Of a stretch of 42,813 nt of DNA, positions 11,152 to 19,119 are shown piece after piece. The translations under genes and the position numbers were made by a program. Position 1 is the first letter of the stretch; every line of letters begins with the position of its first letter. Source of the stretch: Verrucomicrobiota bacterium. Its GTDB lineage: Bacteria > Verrucomicrobiota > Verrucomicrobiia > Chthoniobacterales > UBA10450. Where the stretch lies: contig QHNB01000094.1 in assembly GCA_003217965.1 (NCBI GenBank), forward strand, positions 1-42,813. Reading direction: 5' to 3'. The notes beneath the pieces were generated by a model, which worked only from the letters and a program-made list of their open reading frames with translations, ran no database searches and was not told the origin of the DNA.

Positions 11152-12645
11152 CTAATTGCTGTTATTCGCCTTGAGCACGGCGAAGGTCTTGCTGCCTTTG
11201 CGATCGAGGTAAAACAGCACGCCGCGTTTTGGATCGGCTTTGTTGAGCGCATCCCGGAATGATTTCGCATCCGTCACTGGCTTGCCGTCTACTTCCGTGA
11301 TCACATCTTCACGCTCGATTCCTTGGCTCGCAGCAATGCTGTTGTCAGCTACATCGGTCACGATTACGCCTTTCTGTTCCCCCAAACCCAAACGAGCCGC
11401 CATCTCTTTGGTGATCTCCTGGACCTGCAATCCAAATTTTCCGAGATCTTCCGGTCGCGGTTGATTCGGCTGCACATTCTCGTTCGATGCGCGCGAAATT
11501 TCGCTCGGTAACTCGCCTGTAGTAACCGGAATCTCCAGTGTCTGCCCTTTGCGCCAAACCGTGAGCTTGACCGGCTGTCCGATCTTCTTCTTCAAGATTT
11601 CATGTTGCAGCTGCGTGTCCGTCGTAACTGGCGCGCCATCCACTTTTGTAATCACGTCAAACGGCCGCAGGTCGCTTTTATGTGCAGGCGCGTCCGCTTC
11701 GATCGTGCGCACGACCACGCCTTTATCGACGCCTTTGAAGAAATCGCGAATACTGGCATCGTCGCCAAGCGATTCGATGCGAATACCAAGCCAGGGTCGG
11801 GCAATTTTCTTCCCAGCGATCAACTGCTGGCCAATGTCGTTGGCCAGATTGCTCGGAATGGCAAAGCCGAGGCCACGATTCAATCCGTTAATCAGCGTGT
11901 TCATGCCAATGACTTTGCCGTCAATATCGCAGAGCGGACCACCGGAGTTGCCAGGATTAATGGAGGCGTCGGTCTGGAGGTAATCCGAAATATTATAACC
12001 CCCGTTGCTCAGCAATTTGCTCCGGCCCTTCCCACTGATCACGCCGTAGGTGAAGGTGTAATCGAGTTTAAATGGGGCGCCGATGGCAAAAGCGAACTGC
12101 CCAACGCGCACGCCGTCGCTGTCGCCCATTTGCACCACTGGTAAATTCGCGGCGTCGATTTTAATGACGGCGATATCGGTTTTCTCATCCGTGCCGACGA
12201 CTTTCGCGGGAAATTCCCGTCCGTCCTTCAACTTCACCTGGACGCGATCGGCCCCTTCAACGACATGGAAATTTGTAAAGATGTAGCCGTCCGGCCGGAC
12301 AAGAAAGCCTGATCCTTCGCTTTGGACCGGTTGCAGATTGCGCGGCACGCGTCGTTGCGAGTTGTCATCCGGCGGTTGACCCTGGAAAAATAAATCATCG
12401 AAATTCAGGCCTTCACTGCCATCATTTTTCTTTGTCACTTCAATGATGACAACACTCGGCGCGACACTTTCGAAAACCTTGGCAAAAGCGTTGTTCAAAG
12501 CATGAACCACGTCCTTGCCTGGCTCGGCCGCGGCTGGCGGAATGGTGGGAGTTGCCCCGGTTTCGGGGCTCGCAGCGAAGGCCGTGGCCATGGCCGCGCT
12601 AAACAACAAAGCTAGAAAAGTTCGCATGCGTGGGAATTTCGACAT
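11152..12645 (-). CDS. periplasmic serine protease, HtrA/DegP-DegQ family
   Basis: This protein-quality-control protease acts in the periplasm. A signal peptide (about residues 1-25, ending AFAAS) precedes a trypsin-like domain with all catalytic residues present: His127 in TNFHVV, Asp157 in KTDIAV, Ser234 in PGNSGGPL. Two PDZ domains follow, about 283-378 (LGIRIESL) and about 405-490 (GLQVQEITKEMA). The length of 497 aa fits DegP-type Do proteases. A start at 12627 (MRTFLALLF) would give a shorter signal peptide. The intact triad contrasts with the triad-less relative at 5506-6582. The gene is convergent with the small membrane gene pair and divergent from the unknown HExxH gene; no operon partner is evident. 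Confidence 0.95.
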   Translation of the reverse strand: MSKFPRMRTFLALLFSAAMATAFAASPETGATPTIPPAAAEPGKDVVHALNNAFAKVFESVAPSVVIIEVTKKNDGSEGLNFDDLFFQGQPPDDNSQRRVPRNLQPVQSEGSGFLVRPDGYIFTNFHVVEGADRVQVKLKDGREFPAKVVGTDEKTDIAVIKIDAANLPVVQMGDSDGVRVGQFAFAIGAPFKLDYTFTYGVISGKGRSKLLSNGGYNISDYLQTDASINPGNSGGPLCDIDGKVIGMNTLINGLNRGLGFAIPSNLANDIGQQLIAGKKIARPWLGIRIESLGDDASIRDFFKGVDKGVVVRTIEADAPAHKSDLRPFDVITKVDGAPVTTDTQLQHEILKKKIGQPVKLTVWRKGQTLEIPVTTGELPSEISRASNENVQPNQPRPEDLGKFGLQVQEITKEMAARLGLGEQKGVIVTDVADNSIAASQGIEREDVITEVDGKPVTDAKSFRDALNKADPKRGVLFYLDRKGSKTFAVLKANNSN

Positions 12646-12726
12646 GATCGCGGCGGTCAGCGTTCAAATGTAAAGCCCCTCAGGGTTTTCGCGAATGTCG
12701 ATGTACGAGTGCTACATTAAATCGCG

Positions 12727-13440
12727 ATGTGGAAAGCATTGCTGCTCATTTATCAAGAGCTCGATGTACGATTAGCGACGACTGAGCTGCGCGAGCGCCG
12801 CTTTCATCATTATCTGTCAGCCGATGCTATTGCTGATGCCGTGGACTCATTTCACGGGTTTCCTACCCTTGTGCGAGAACTCACCTCTGGCGCTGCGACG
12901 ATCGAATACGAGCTCGAAACGATGTTGCAGCCGCTCACGTCATTGACCCAGCGGGATGAAAATGAATTCTGGCCATCGCCTGACGATACTCGGGCTGAGC
13001 TTGATCAATGCGCGCCTACGGGCAGGTACGATTCGGTTTTCGTGCTTTGGCCCAAGCATAATTTCCAAAACAAAACGTCGGTACCGGGTGGTGCATGGGG
13101 TTTAGCCCTCGGTGCCAGTCACTGGAGCAACAATGCGACCTACGCTGCAGTTGCGAACGCACCGGGGCCGGCGTGGCGGAACGAAGCACACGGTGAAGTC
13201 TGGTTGCACGAGTGGCTGCATGGGGTCTGTCATCATTTCGCGCAGCGCGGTTTTGCCATGCCGCAGCGAGACGCTGACGGCGCTGAAATCCATGGTTATC
13301 AACGTTCTCCGACCGCTGGCTGGACCGATTACTATCGCGATCTGATGCGCGGCATGGTTGCCGAAAATGGGAGACGGCTCGGCATTCCGCTTGACGTTTG
13401 GGCTGAATCTTCCGGCAGTTTTCGGGTTGCGGCGCGATAA
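12727..13440 (+). CDS. unknown protein with HExxH motif (zincin-like)
   Basis: No known family is recognised in these 237 aa. Residues 161-170 read HEWLHGVCHH, a HExxH zinc-binding helix preceded by the hydrophobic EVWL, as in zincin metalloproteases. Downstream is DADGAEIHGY, which could supply the third ligand (Asp or His), then PTAGWTDYYRDLMRG. The upstream part has a conserved-looking FVLWPKHN and GGAWGLALG. There is no signal peptide, so the protein would be cytoplasmic unless exported another way. The gene begins 81 nt from the divergent htrA start and ends 83 nt before the lysine aminomutase gene. A metallopeptidase role is inference from the motif alone. Confidence 0.65.
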   Translation: MWKALLLIYQELDVRLATTELRERRFHHYLSADAIADAVDSFHGFPTLVRELTSGAATIEYELETMLQPLTSLTQRDENEFWPSPDDTRAELDQCAPTGRYDSVFVLWPKHNFQNKTSVPGGAWGLALGASHWSNNATYAAVANAPGPAWRNEAHGEVWLHEWLHGVCHHFAQRGFAMPQRDADGAEIHGYQRSPTAGWTDYYRDLMRGMVAENGRRLGIPLDVWAESSGSFRVAAR

Positions 13441-13523
13441 CCAACTGGTGCCAAACGTACGAAAAGGTGCCTGCGTTGACACATTCTTTAAGGGTCTTAA
13501 CGTTTCCGTCCACATAATCGAAA

Positions 13524-14729
13524 ATGGTGAATCTCACCGAGGATAGAGCACAGGAGAAAGCGTTTCTCTCCCATGCGCCAGGGTACTGGCCTAATGTCTC
13601 GCCCGAGCTTTGGAACGACTGGAAATGGCAGCTGAAAAATCGCGTTACCACTCTGGCGCAGCTGGAAGGGCATCTAGAGCTAACCGGCGAGGAGCGAGGC
13701 GGGGTTTTGCTTTCCGGCGACAAACTCGCGCTCGCGATCACACCACACTTTTTTAACCTTATTCCGCGGGCTGATGCCGAGGATCCAATTCGGCGCCAAG
13801 TCATTCCCCGGATCGAAGAAACATGGTCCTCGCCCTACGACATGATCGACCCCTGCGGCGAAGATTCGCACATGCCGGTTCCCGGACTGGTCCATCGATA
13901 TCCGGATCGAGTGTTGTTTTTAGTGACCGATCGATGTGCCAGCTACTGCCGATATTGTACCCGCAGCCGCGTCGTCAGCGGGGTGGGTGAGCAGGAACTG
14001 CACACAGAGTTTGAAGCGGCCTTTCGCTACTTGGAAGTGCACACCGAAGTGCGCGATGTCTTGTTGAGCGGAGGCGACGCCTTGCTTTTTAGCGACAGCA
14101 AACTCGATCAAATTCTTGCGCGCCTTCGCGCGATTCCACACATCGAATTTGTTCGGATCGGGACGCGAGTGCCGATCTTCCTCCCGCAACGCATCACGCC
14201 GGAACTGTGCGCGATGCTGGCCAAGTATCATCCGCTCTGGATGAGCGTGCACGTGAACCATCCGCGCGAGCTGACAATCGAGGTAAAAGAAGCGCTCGAA
14301 CGTTTAGCGAACCACGGCATTCCGCTCGGGAATCAAAGCGTGCTTTTGCGCGGCGTGAACGATGATATCGGGACGATGAAAACGCTCGTGCACAAACTGC
14401 TCATCTGCCGGGTCCGTCCGTATTACGTTTACCAATGCGATCTGATCAATGGCTCGTCGCATTTGCGCACGTCGGTTGCTAAAGGCATCGAAATTATCGA
14501 GGATTTGCGCGGCCACACCACCGGCTACGCTGTCCCGCAGTTTGTCATCGACGCCCCGGGCGGCGGCGGCAAGGTGCCGATCAATCCCGGTTACATTCTT
14601 TATCACGACAACGAGAAAATTGTCATTCGCAATTACGAGGGGACGATTTTCGAGTATCCCGAGACAGGGAACGAGAACGTCCAGTTCGCCCCTCAGCGAG
14701 AGTACCACGACGAATACTTGTACTCGTAA
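13524..14729 (+). CDS. kamA: lysine 2,3-aminomutase (radical SAM, PLP)
   Basis: The enzyme moves the alpha-amino group of L-lysine to C3, giving beta-lysine, a compatible-solute precursor and first step of lysine fermentation. The radical SAM cluster motif is CASYCRYC (Cys138, Cys142, Cys145). The PLP lysine is Lys350 in APGGGGKVPI. Asp306 (YQCDL) and Asp343 (VIDAPG) match the two aspartates that bind the lysine amino group in true lysine aminomutases. This supports a free-lysine enzyme rather than EpmB, which modifies elongation factor P. The length of 401 aa is usual. The start ATG at 13524 gives MVNLTEDRAQ; no strong ribosome binding site is seen. No efp, epmA or beta-lysine acetyltransferase gene lies nearby, so the pathway context is open. 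Confidence 0.9.
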   Translation: MVNLTEDRAQEKAFLSHAPGYWPNVSPELWNDWKWQLKNRVTTLAQLEGHLELTGEERGGVLLSGDKLALAITPHFFNLIPRADAEDPIRRQVIPRIEETWSSPYDMIDPCGEDSHMPVPGLVHRYPDRVLFLVTDRCASYCRYCTRSRVVSGVGEQELHTEFEAAFRYLEVHTEVRDVLLSGGDALLFSDSKLDQILARLRAIPHIEFVRIGTRVPIFLPQRITPELCAMLAKYHPLWMSVHVNHPRELTIEVKEALERLANHGIPLGNQSVLLRGVNDDIGTMKTLVHKLLICRVRPYYVYQCDLINGSSHLRTSVAKGIEIIEDLRGHTTGYAVPQFVIDAPGGGGKVPINPGYILYHDNEKIVIRNYEGTIFEYPETGNENVQFAPQREYHDEYLYS

Positions 14730-14737
14730 CGCCCGTT

Positions 14738-14790
14738 GTCATTTCGAGCGAAGCGCAGTCGAGAAATCTCTGACTAGTGAGACAGATAGT
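14738..14790. repeat. GTCATTTCGAGC-type intergenic repeat
   Basis: The unit begins GTCATTTCGAGCGAAGCGCA and runs through GAGAAATCTC. It is related to 6615-6702 and, through its other end, to 22630-22657. It lies in the gap between convergent kamA and ahcY. The remainder of the gap to 14883 shows no gene and no convincing terminator. Confidence 0.55.
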
Positions 14791-14883
14791 CCGAGATGTC
14801 TCCAGCTCGGTCGCTCCGCCACCCGGCGGATTCGCCGTGGCGAACACGACAGGGTGGCCGCGATTTTCTGCCGTCGCGAAGGA

Positions 14884-16317
14884 TCAGTAGCGATAATGCT
14901 CGGACTTGTACGGTCCTTCCACCGGCACGCCGAGGTAATCGGCTTGTGCTTTGGTGAGCCGAGTGAGCTTGACGCCGATCTTGTCCAGGTGAAGGCGAGC
15001 TACTTCTTCATCGAGCTTTTTACTTAGGACATAAACTCCAATTTTGTACTGATCCCTGTTGCGCCATAGATCGAGCTGAGCCAGGACCTGGTTCGAGAAC
15101 GAGTTTGACATAACAAAGCTCGGGTGACCGGTCGCGCATCCGAGATTGACGAGGCGACCTTCAGCCAGAAGGAAGATTTCGTGACCGTCCGGGAAAGTAT
15201 ATTTATCGACCTGCGGTTTGATGTTGGTGCGTTTTACATCCTTCGCGGTATTGAGGGCATCGACCTGAATCTCGTTGTCAAAATGGCCAATGTTAGCCAC
15301 GACAGCCTGATCTTTCATGCGCGCCATATGTGCGAGCGTGATGACATCGATATTGCCCGTGGTGGTCACGTAAATGTCGCCCCAACCTAACGTCTCCTCG
15401 ATGGTTGTGACTTCATAGCCTTCCATGGCCGCCTGCAAAGCGTTAATCGGATCGATCTCCGTGATGACGACGCGGGCTCCCTGGCCGCGCAGTGACTGGG
15501 CACAACCTTTGCCGACGTCACCGTAGCCGCACACAACCGCGACTTTGCCTCCAATCATGACGTCGAGGGCGCGGTTCAATCCATCAATTAAGGAGTGCCG
15601 GCAGCCGTAAAGATTGTCGAACTTCGATTTGGTGACCGAGTCGTTGACGTTGATGGCCGGAACCAGAAGCCGCCCTTCTTGCTGCATTTTGTAAAGGCGA
15701 TGAACTCCAGTCGTTGTTTCTTCGGAGACACCGCGCCATTCCTTAACCAGCTCATGCCAGCGGTAGGGATTCTCCCGATTAATTTCCAGGAGCAGATCTT
15801 TGATAACTTGTTCTTCCTTGTTGCCCGATGGCGACTTCGCCCAATCACGGCCTTCTTCCAGTTCGTAGCCTTTATGAATTAAGAGAGTCGCATCTCCGCC
15901 ATCGTCGACGATGAGTTGCGGACCTTTCCCATCGGCGTGCGAAATTGCGCGATATGTGCACCACCAATATTCTTCCAGGTTTTCGCCTTTCCAGGCGAAG
16001 ACCGACACACCAGCTTTGGCGATGGCGGCAGCGGCGTGATCCTGGGTGGAGAAGATATTGCAGCTGGCCCAGCGCACGGTCGCGCCGAGAGCAACGAGGG
16101 TTTCGATCAGAACCGCGGTTTGAATGGTCATGTGCAGCGATCCGGTCACGCGCACACCCTGGAGCGGCTTCTCCGGCGCATATTTCTCGCGGATGGCCAT
16201 GAGTCCCGGCATTTCCTTTTCCGCAATGGAAATCTCTTTGCGTCCCCAGTTCGCCAGAGAAATGTCGGCGACTTTGTAGTCCTGTTTCGTGTTCGTTTTT
16301 GCAGTTGTTGTACTCAT
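14884..16317 (-). CDS. ahcY: S-adenosylhomocysteine hydrolase
   Basis: The enzyme hydrolyses S-adenosylhomocysteine to adenosine and homocysteine, clearing the inhibitor made by methyltransferases. Family blocks are plain: [20 protein letters not shown] near the N-terminus, [16 protein letters not shown], the NAD-binding loop [20 protein letters not shown], and the conserved C-terminal PFKPDHYRY-like end, here [10 protein letters not shown]. The 477-aa length includes the extra segment common in bacterial forms. It follows metK on the minus strand, with a GxxExxY gene between them whose stop is 7 nt upstream. Together metK and ahcY supply and recycle the methyl donor. The short gap contains no good Shine-Dalgarno sequence, perhaps a consequence of the insertion upstream. 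Confidence 0.96.
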   Translation of the reverse strand: MSTTTAKTNTKQDYKVADISLANWGRKEISIAEKEMPGLMAIREKYAPEKPLQGVRVTGSLHMTIQTAVLIETLVALGATVRWASCNIFSTQDHAAAAIAKAGVSVFAWKGENLEEYWWCTYRAISHADGKGPQLIVDDGGDATLLIHKGYELEEGRDWAKSPSGNKEEQVIKDLLLEINRENPYRWHELVKEWRGVSEETTTGVHRLYKMQQEGRLLVPAINVNDSVTKSKFDNLYGCRHSLIDGLNRALDVMIGGKVAVVCGYGDVGKGCAQSLRGQGARVVITEIDPINALQAAMEGYEVTTIEETLGWGDIYVTTTGNIDVITLAHMARMKDQAVVANIGHFDNEIQVDALNTAKDVKRTNIKPQVDKYTFPDGHEIFLLAEGRLVNLGCATGHPSFVMSNSFSNQVLAQLDLWRNRDQYKIGVYVLSKKLDEEVARLHLDKIGVKLTRLTKAQADYLGVPVEGPYKSEHYRY

Positions 16318-16324
16318 TGGGTTC

Positions 16325-16744
16325 TCACAAGTAGGCTTCTTCCGCAGATTTCGCAGATTGGCGCAGATTCTCAGAAAAATTTAAGACGGGCCGTTTATAT
16401 TCGAGGCTCTCCGCTCCAAAATTCAGTAGGAGTCCGCGCTGCAAGCCGGTTGCCTTTAATTCGTTGATCAATTGCGCCTCATCCGCGCTCGTCAGCATCG
16501 CGATTGCTTTCGTTTCGACGATTACAGATTCAAAACAGACAAAATCCGCACGATAAGCGTAGGTAAGAAGCTTGCCCTTATAGCGAATCGGCAGCGCAAC
16601 TTCAGTGCTGAAGGGAATTTCTCGGTCCTGAAATTCTAACGCCAGCGCAGTCCGGTAGACGAGCTCGAGAAATCCGCGGCCAAGTTCGCTGTGGACCTCC
16701 ATCGCCGCTCCAATAATGGCGAACGTTTCGGGGTCTTTCTGCAT
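16325..16744 (-). CDS. GxxExxY protein (PD-(D/E)XK-like) in a small repeat-bounded island
   Basis: The 139-aa protein has the defining motif GFLELVY (GxxExxY) near residue 25 and a nuclease-like core: Asp in YRADFV and Glu-x-Lys in VETKAI. This is the pattern of the PDDEXK_3 family, of unknown biochemical role. It lies between metK and ahcY, which normally need no such partner. Perfect 18-bp inverted repeats bracket it: 16342-16359 and 16749-16766. The last residues of the protein ([11 protein letters not shown]) are encoded by the left repeat, and the stop codon lies 17 nt outside it in flanking DNA. Members of this family are also known from other insertion contexts such as rRNA intervening sequences. 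It is probably mobile or formerly mobile cargo. Confidence 0.8.
   Translation of the reverse strand: MQKDPETFAIIGAAMEVHSELGRGFLELVYRTALALEFQDREIPFSTEVALPIRYKGKLLTYAYRADFVCFESVIVETKAIAMLTSADEAQLINELKATGLQRGLLLNFGAESLEYKRPVLNFSENLRQSAKSAEEAYL
16342..16359. repeat. terminal inverted repeat, left
   Basis: CCGCAGATTTCGCAGATT is the exact reverse complement of 16749-16766. A further GCGCAGATT unit follows directly. The repeat is translated as the C-terminus of the GxxExxY protein. Confidence 0.85.
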
Positions 16745-16748
16745 TTTA

Positions 16749-16766
16749 AATCTGCGAAATCTGCGG
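16749..16766. repeat. terminal inverted repeat, right
   Basis: AATCTGCGAAATCTGCGG is the exact reverse complement of 16342-16359. It ends 4 nt before the stop codon of metK and starts 4 nt upstream of the GxxExxY ATG. Confidence 0.85.
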
Positions 16767-16770
16767 ACTA

Positions 16771-17973
16771 TTACCGCACTGCTTTCTTTAACGCGGCTGC
16801 TTTGTCGGTTTGTTCCCAGGTGATATCGGGATCACCAATCTTGCCGAAGTGACCGTAGTTGGTCGTTTTCGAATAGATGGGGCGAAGGAGATCGAGCTGC
16901 TCGATGATGTCCGCCGGTTTGAAGCTGAAGATTCGCATAATGGCGCGCTGAATCGCTTCTTCTGGGACGCTGCTGGTACAAAAGGTATCAATGTTGACGC
17001 TGACCGGCTCCGGATGCCCAATGGCGTAGGCGAATTGGACCTCGCATTTCCGGGCGAGACCGGAGGCGACGACGTTCTTCGCCACCCAACGGCCCATGTA
17101 GGCTGCGCTCCGGTCGACTTTGCTTGGATCTTTCCCGGAAAATGCGCCGCCGCCATGGCGTCCCATTCCCCCGTAACTATCAACAATGATCTTGCGACCG
17201 GTTAAGCCGGTATCGCCCGAAGGACCACCGATGACGAAACGGCCGGTCGGGTTAATCAGATATTTGGTTGTGCCATTCATCATCGATTTTGGCAGAACCT
17301 TCCGAATCACTTTTTCGACGCAGAACTTTTCGATCTCGGAGTGTTTCACGTCGCCAGTATGCTGGGTCGAGATGACGACGTTCGAAATCCCGATGGGGCG
17401 GCCGTCGTCGTAAATGACGGAAACCTGCGATTTGGCGTCCGGCCGCAACCAGGCAACCTTGCCGCTCTTGCGAATGCGCGTCAGTTCGCGACCAAGGCGA
17501 TGGGCGAACATGATCGGCGCCGGCATCAGCTCGGGCGTCTCATCGCAGGCGTAACCGAACATCAAACCCTGGTCCCCAGCACCCTGCTCGGCCGTTTTTT
17601 TGCCGCGCGCTTTGCGCGCGTCGACGCCTTGGGCGATGTCGTGGGATTGATCAGTGATGACGGTGCTAACAAAAATTTTCTCGGCATGAAAAACATCATC
17701 GTCATGGATGTAACCGATTCCGCGCACGGTATCGCGGACAATCCGATTGATCGGAATGACCGATTCCAGGTGTGTGCCTCTGGGCAAATTGGGAATGGTA
17801 ATCTCGCCGCCGACAATGACGACATTGCTTTTGGCGTAAGTTTCGCAAGCGACCCGGCTGTGTTTATCGCGGGCGAGACAAGCATCGAGAACGGCATCGG
17901 AAATGGTGTCGCAAACCTTATCGGGATGACCTTCGCCGACGGATTCGGAGGAAAAAATGAAGCGACGTGCCAT
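16771..17973 (-). CDS. metK: S-adenosylmethionine synthetase
   Basis: The enzyme makes S-adenosylmethionine from methionine and ATP. Signature blocks are [16 protein letters not shown] at the N-terminus, [18 protein letters not shown] (the hexapeptide GAGDQG), and the glycine-rich loop [18 protein letters not shown]. The 400-aa length is typical. The start at 17973 ([11 protein letters not shown]) is chosen; 26 further upstream codons are open but lie in the regulatory region and do not resemble MetK. It is the first gene of a minus-strand unit with the GxxExxY gene and ahcY. The divergent neighbour is an ArsR-type regulator with a methyltransferase domain, and a palindrome lies between them, so feedback by SAM or SAH is likely. 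No SAM riboswitch was recognised in the leader. Confidence 0.95.
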   Translation of the reverse strand: MARRFIFSSESVGEGHPDKVCDTISDAVLDACLARDKHSRVACETYAKSNVVIVGGEITIPNLPRGTHLESVIPINRIVRDTVRGIGYIHDDDVFHAEKIFVSTVITDQSHDIAQGVDARKARGKKTAEQGAGDQGLMFGYACDETPELMPAPIMFAHRLGRELTRIRKSGKVAWLRPDAKSQVSVIYDDGRPIGISNVVISTQHTGDVKHSEIEKFCVEKVIRKVLPKSMMNGTTKYLINPTGRFVIGGPSGDTGLTGRKIIVDSYGGMGRHGGGAFSGKDPSKVDRSAAYMGRWVAKNVVASGLARKCEVQFAYAIGHPEPVSVNIDTFCTSSVPEEAIQRAIMRIFSFKPADIIEQLDLLRPIYSKTTNYGHFGKIGDPDITWEQTDKAAALKKAVR

Positions 17974-18093
17974 GGCTTGAAGAACTTGATTCGTTAAAAG
18001 AGTTACAAGGTTAAATTGGATTAGCCGAGGGAACCATCCGGCCGTTGTCACGATGTAACATTTTTAACAATGTAACAGCGCCCCCGAGACATA

Positions 18094-18123
18094 TTGACCG
18101 ATCATGATATGTAGATATATCAT
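18094..18123 (+). promoter_or_regulatory. predicted promoter of the ArsR-methyltransferase gene
   Basis: TTGACC (18094-18099) and TATCAT (18118-18123) are separated by 18 nt, close to a sigma-70 promoter. The start codon at 18135 lies only 11 nt after the -10 hexamer, so the leader would be very short. The palindrome 18104-18123 covers the spacer and the -10 box. Prediction by eye only. Confidence 0.4.
18104..18123. promoter_or_regulatory. 20-bp palindromic operator candidate (SahR-like site)
   Basis: ATGATAT, a 6-nt spacer, and ATATCAT form a perfect 7-bp inverted repeat between divergent metK and the ArsR-methyltransferase gene. It overlaps the predicted -10 box of the regulator and could also overlap a minus-strand promoter for metK, whose possible -35 TTGACG is complementary to 18139-18144. 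Two direct ATGTAACA units lie nearby at 18053-18060 and 18070-18077. The likely ligand is the divergent regulator. Confidence 0.55.
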
Positions 18124-18134
18124 TTTGGTAGCGG

Positions 18135-19067
18135 ATGCCGTCAACCATTAATTTCCTGCGCACCGTGGCCGATCCGACCCGGCTGCGCCTCATGCTCCTG
18201 CTCGAGCACGATGAACTCTCCGTCGCCGAGCTTCAGGAGATCCTTGGCATGGGACAATCGCGTATTTCCAGTCACCTGGCTCAACTCAAACGGGCCGGCG
18301 CCGTGACCGATCGGCGGGCGGGCAAGAAAGTTTATTACGCCTTGAACAATTCGCAGGGCAACGGCACTCGCGCCCGGGCCCAGGAACTGGTTCACGCCAT
18401 GGCCCGTGAAATTCCGGAGACCAAGCGTGATCGGACAGGGTTGAAGCTGGCATTGCGTAAGCGCCAGGACAAAGCGCGCGAATATTTCGACGAGCTGGCC
18501 GGCAAATTTGGCCGCAGCTATGTCCCCGGTCGGTCTTGGGAGGCCCTCGCCCACACCCTCATTACGTTGTTGCCGGCGATGACCGTGGCCGATCTGGGCG
18601 CGGGCGAAGGCACGCTCTCGCAATTGCTGGCCAAAACCGCGCGCAAAGTGATCGCGGTCGATAATTCGCCAAAGATGGTAGCGTTCGCGTCGCAGCTCGC
18701 GAAAAAGCACGGTCTAAAGAATCTCGAATACCGGCTGGGAGACATGCAGGACCCGCCGATCGCGAAGAATAGCGTCGATCTGGTTATTTTCAGTCAAGCG
18801 CTGCATCATGCCACTCGTCCGGAACGCGCCATTGGTCACGCCCATTCGATTTTAAGGAAGAACGGTCGAATCGTGATTCTCGATCTGCTCAGTCACCGAT
18901 TCGAACGGGCGCGGGAGCTTTACGCCGATCATTGGCTTGGTTTCAGTGAAGTGCAACTGCACGAGTTTCTGGAAAACACGGGATTTAAGAATATCGATGT
19001 CCGCGTGGTGGCGCGGGAAAAGCAAAGCCCAAATTTTCAGACGATTTTTGCTACCGGCGTGAAATAG
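18135..19067 (+). CDS. ArsR-family regulator fused to SAM-dependent methyltransferase domain (SahR-like)
   Basis: Residues about 1-90 are a winged helix of the ArsR type: FLRTVADPTRLRLMLLLEHD, then LSVAELQEILGMGQSRISSH and LAQLKRAGAVTDRRAGKKVYY. Residues about 140-260 are a class I methyltransferase fold with motif I VADLGAGEGTLSQLL, the acidic VIAVDNSPKM, and LVIFSQALHH. It faces metK, with a 20-bp palindrome between. In Proteobacteria an ArsR-type regulator with a SAM/SAH-binding domain, SahR, controls ahcY, metK and methionine genes. This protein matches that design and gene context, so it probably senses SAH or SAM and represses metK-ahcY. Whether the C-terminal domain methylates anything is unknown. 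The start codon is ATG with only a weak ribosome binding site. Confidence 0.85.
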   Translation: MPSTINFLRTVADPTRLRLMLLLEHDELSVAELQEILGMGQSRISSHLAQLKRAGAVTDRRAGKKVYYALNNSQGNGTRARAQELVHAMAREIPETKRDRTGLKLALRKRQDKAREYFDELAGKFGRSYVPGRSWEALAHTLITLLPAMTVADLGAGEGTLSQLLAKTARKVIAVDNSPKMVAFASQLAKKHGLKNLEYRLGDMQDPPIAKNSVDLVIFSQALHHATRPERAIGHAHSILRKNGRIVILDLLSHRFERARELYADHWLGFSEVQLHEFLENTGFKNIDVRVVAREKQSPNFQTIFATGVK

Positions 19068-19119
19068 TTGCTGAACTTTAGACGAGCGTATCTTGTCTGA
19101 TGTGGTGGAGAGGTTTGTA

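Noticed and set aside
13016-13804. 262-codon minus-strand frame across the HExxH gene and kamA
   Set aside because: It spans two plus-strand genes and their gap with an arginine/serine-rich product typical of antisense frames.
17973-18104. SAM or SAH riboswitch upstream of metK
   Set aside because: I looked for the conserved core helices of known SAM/SAH riboswitch classes and saw none; a covariance-model search would settle this.
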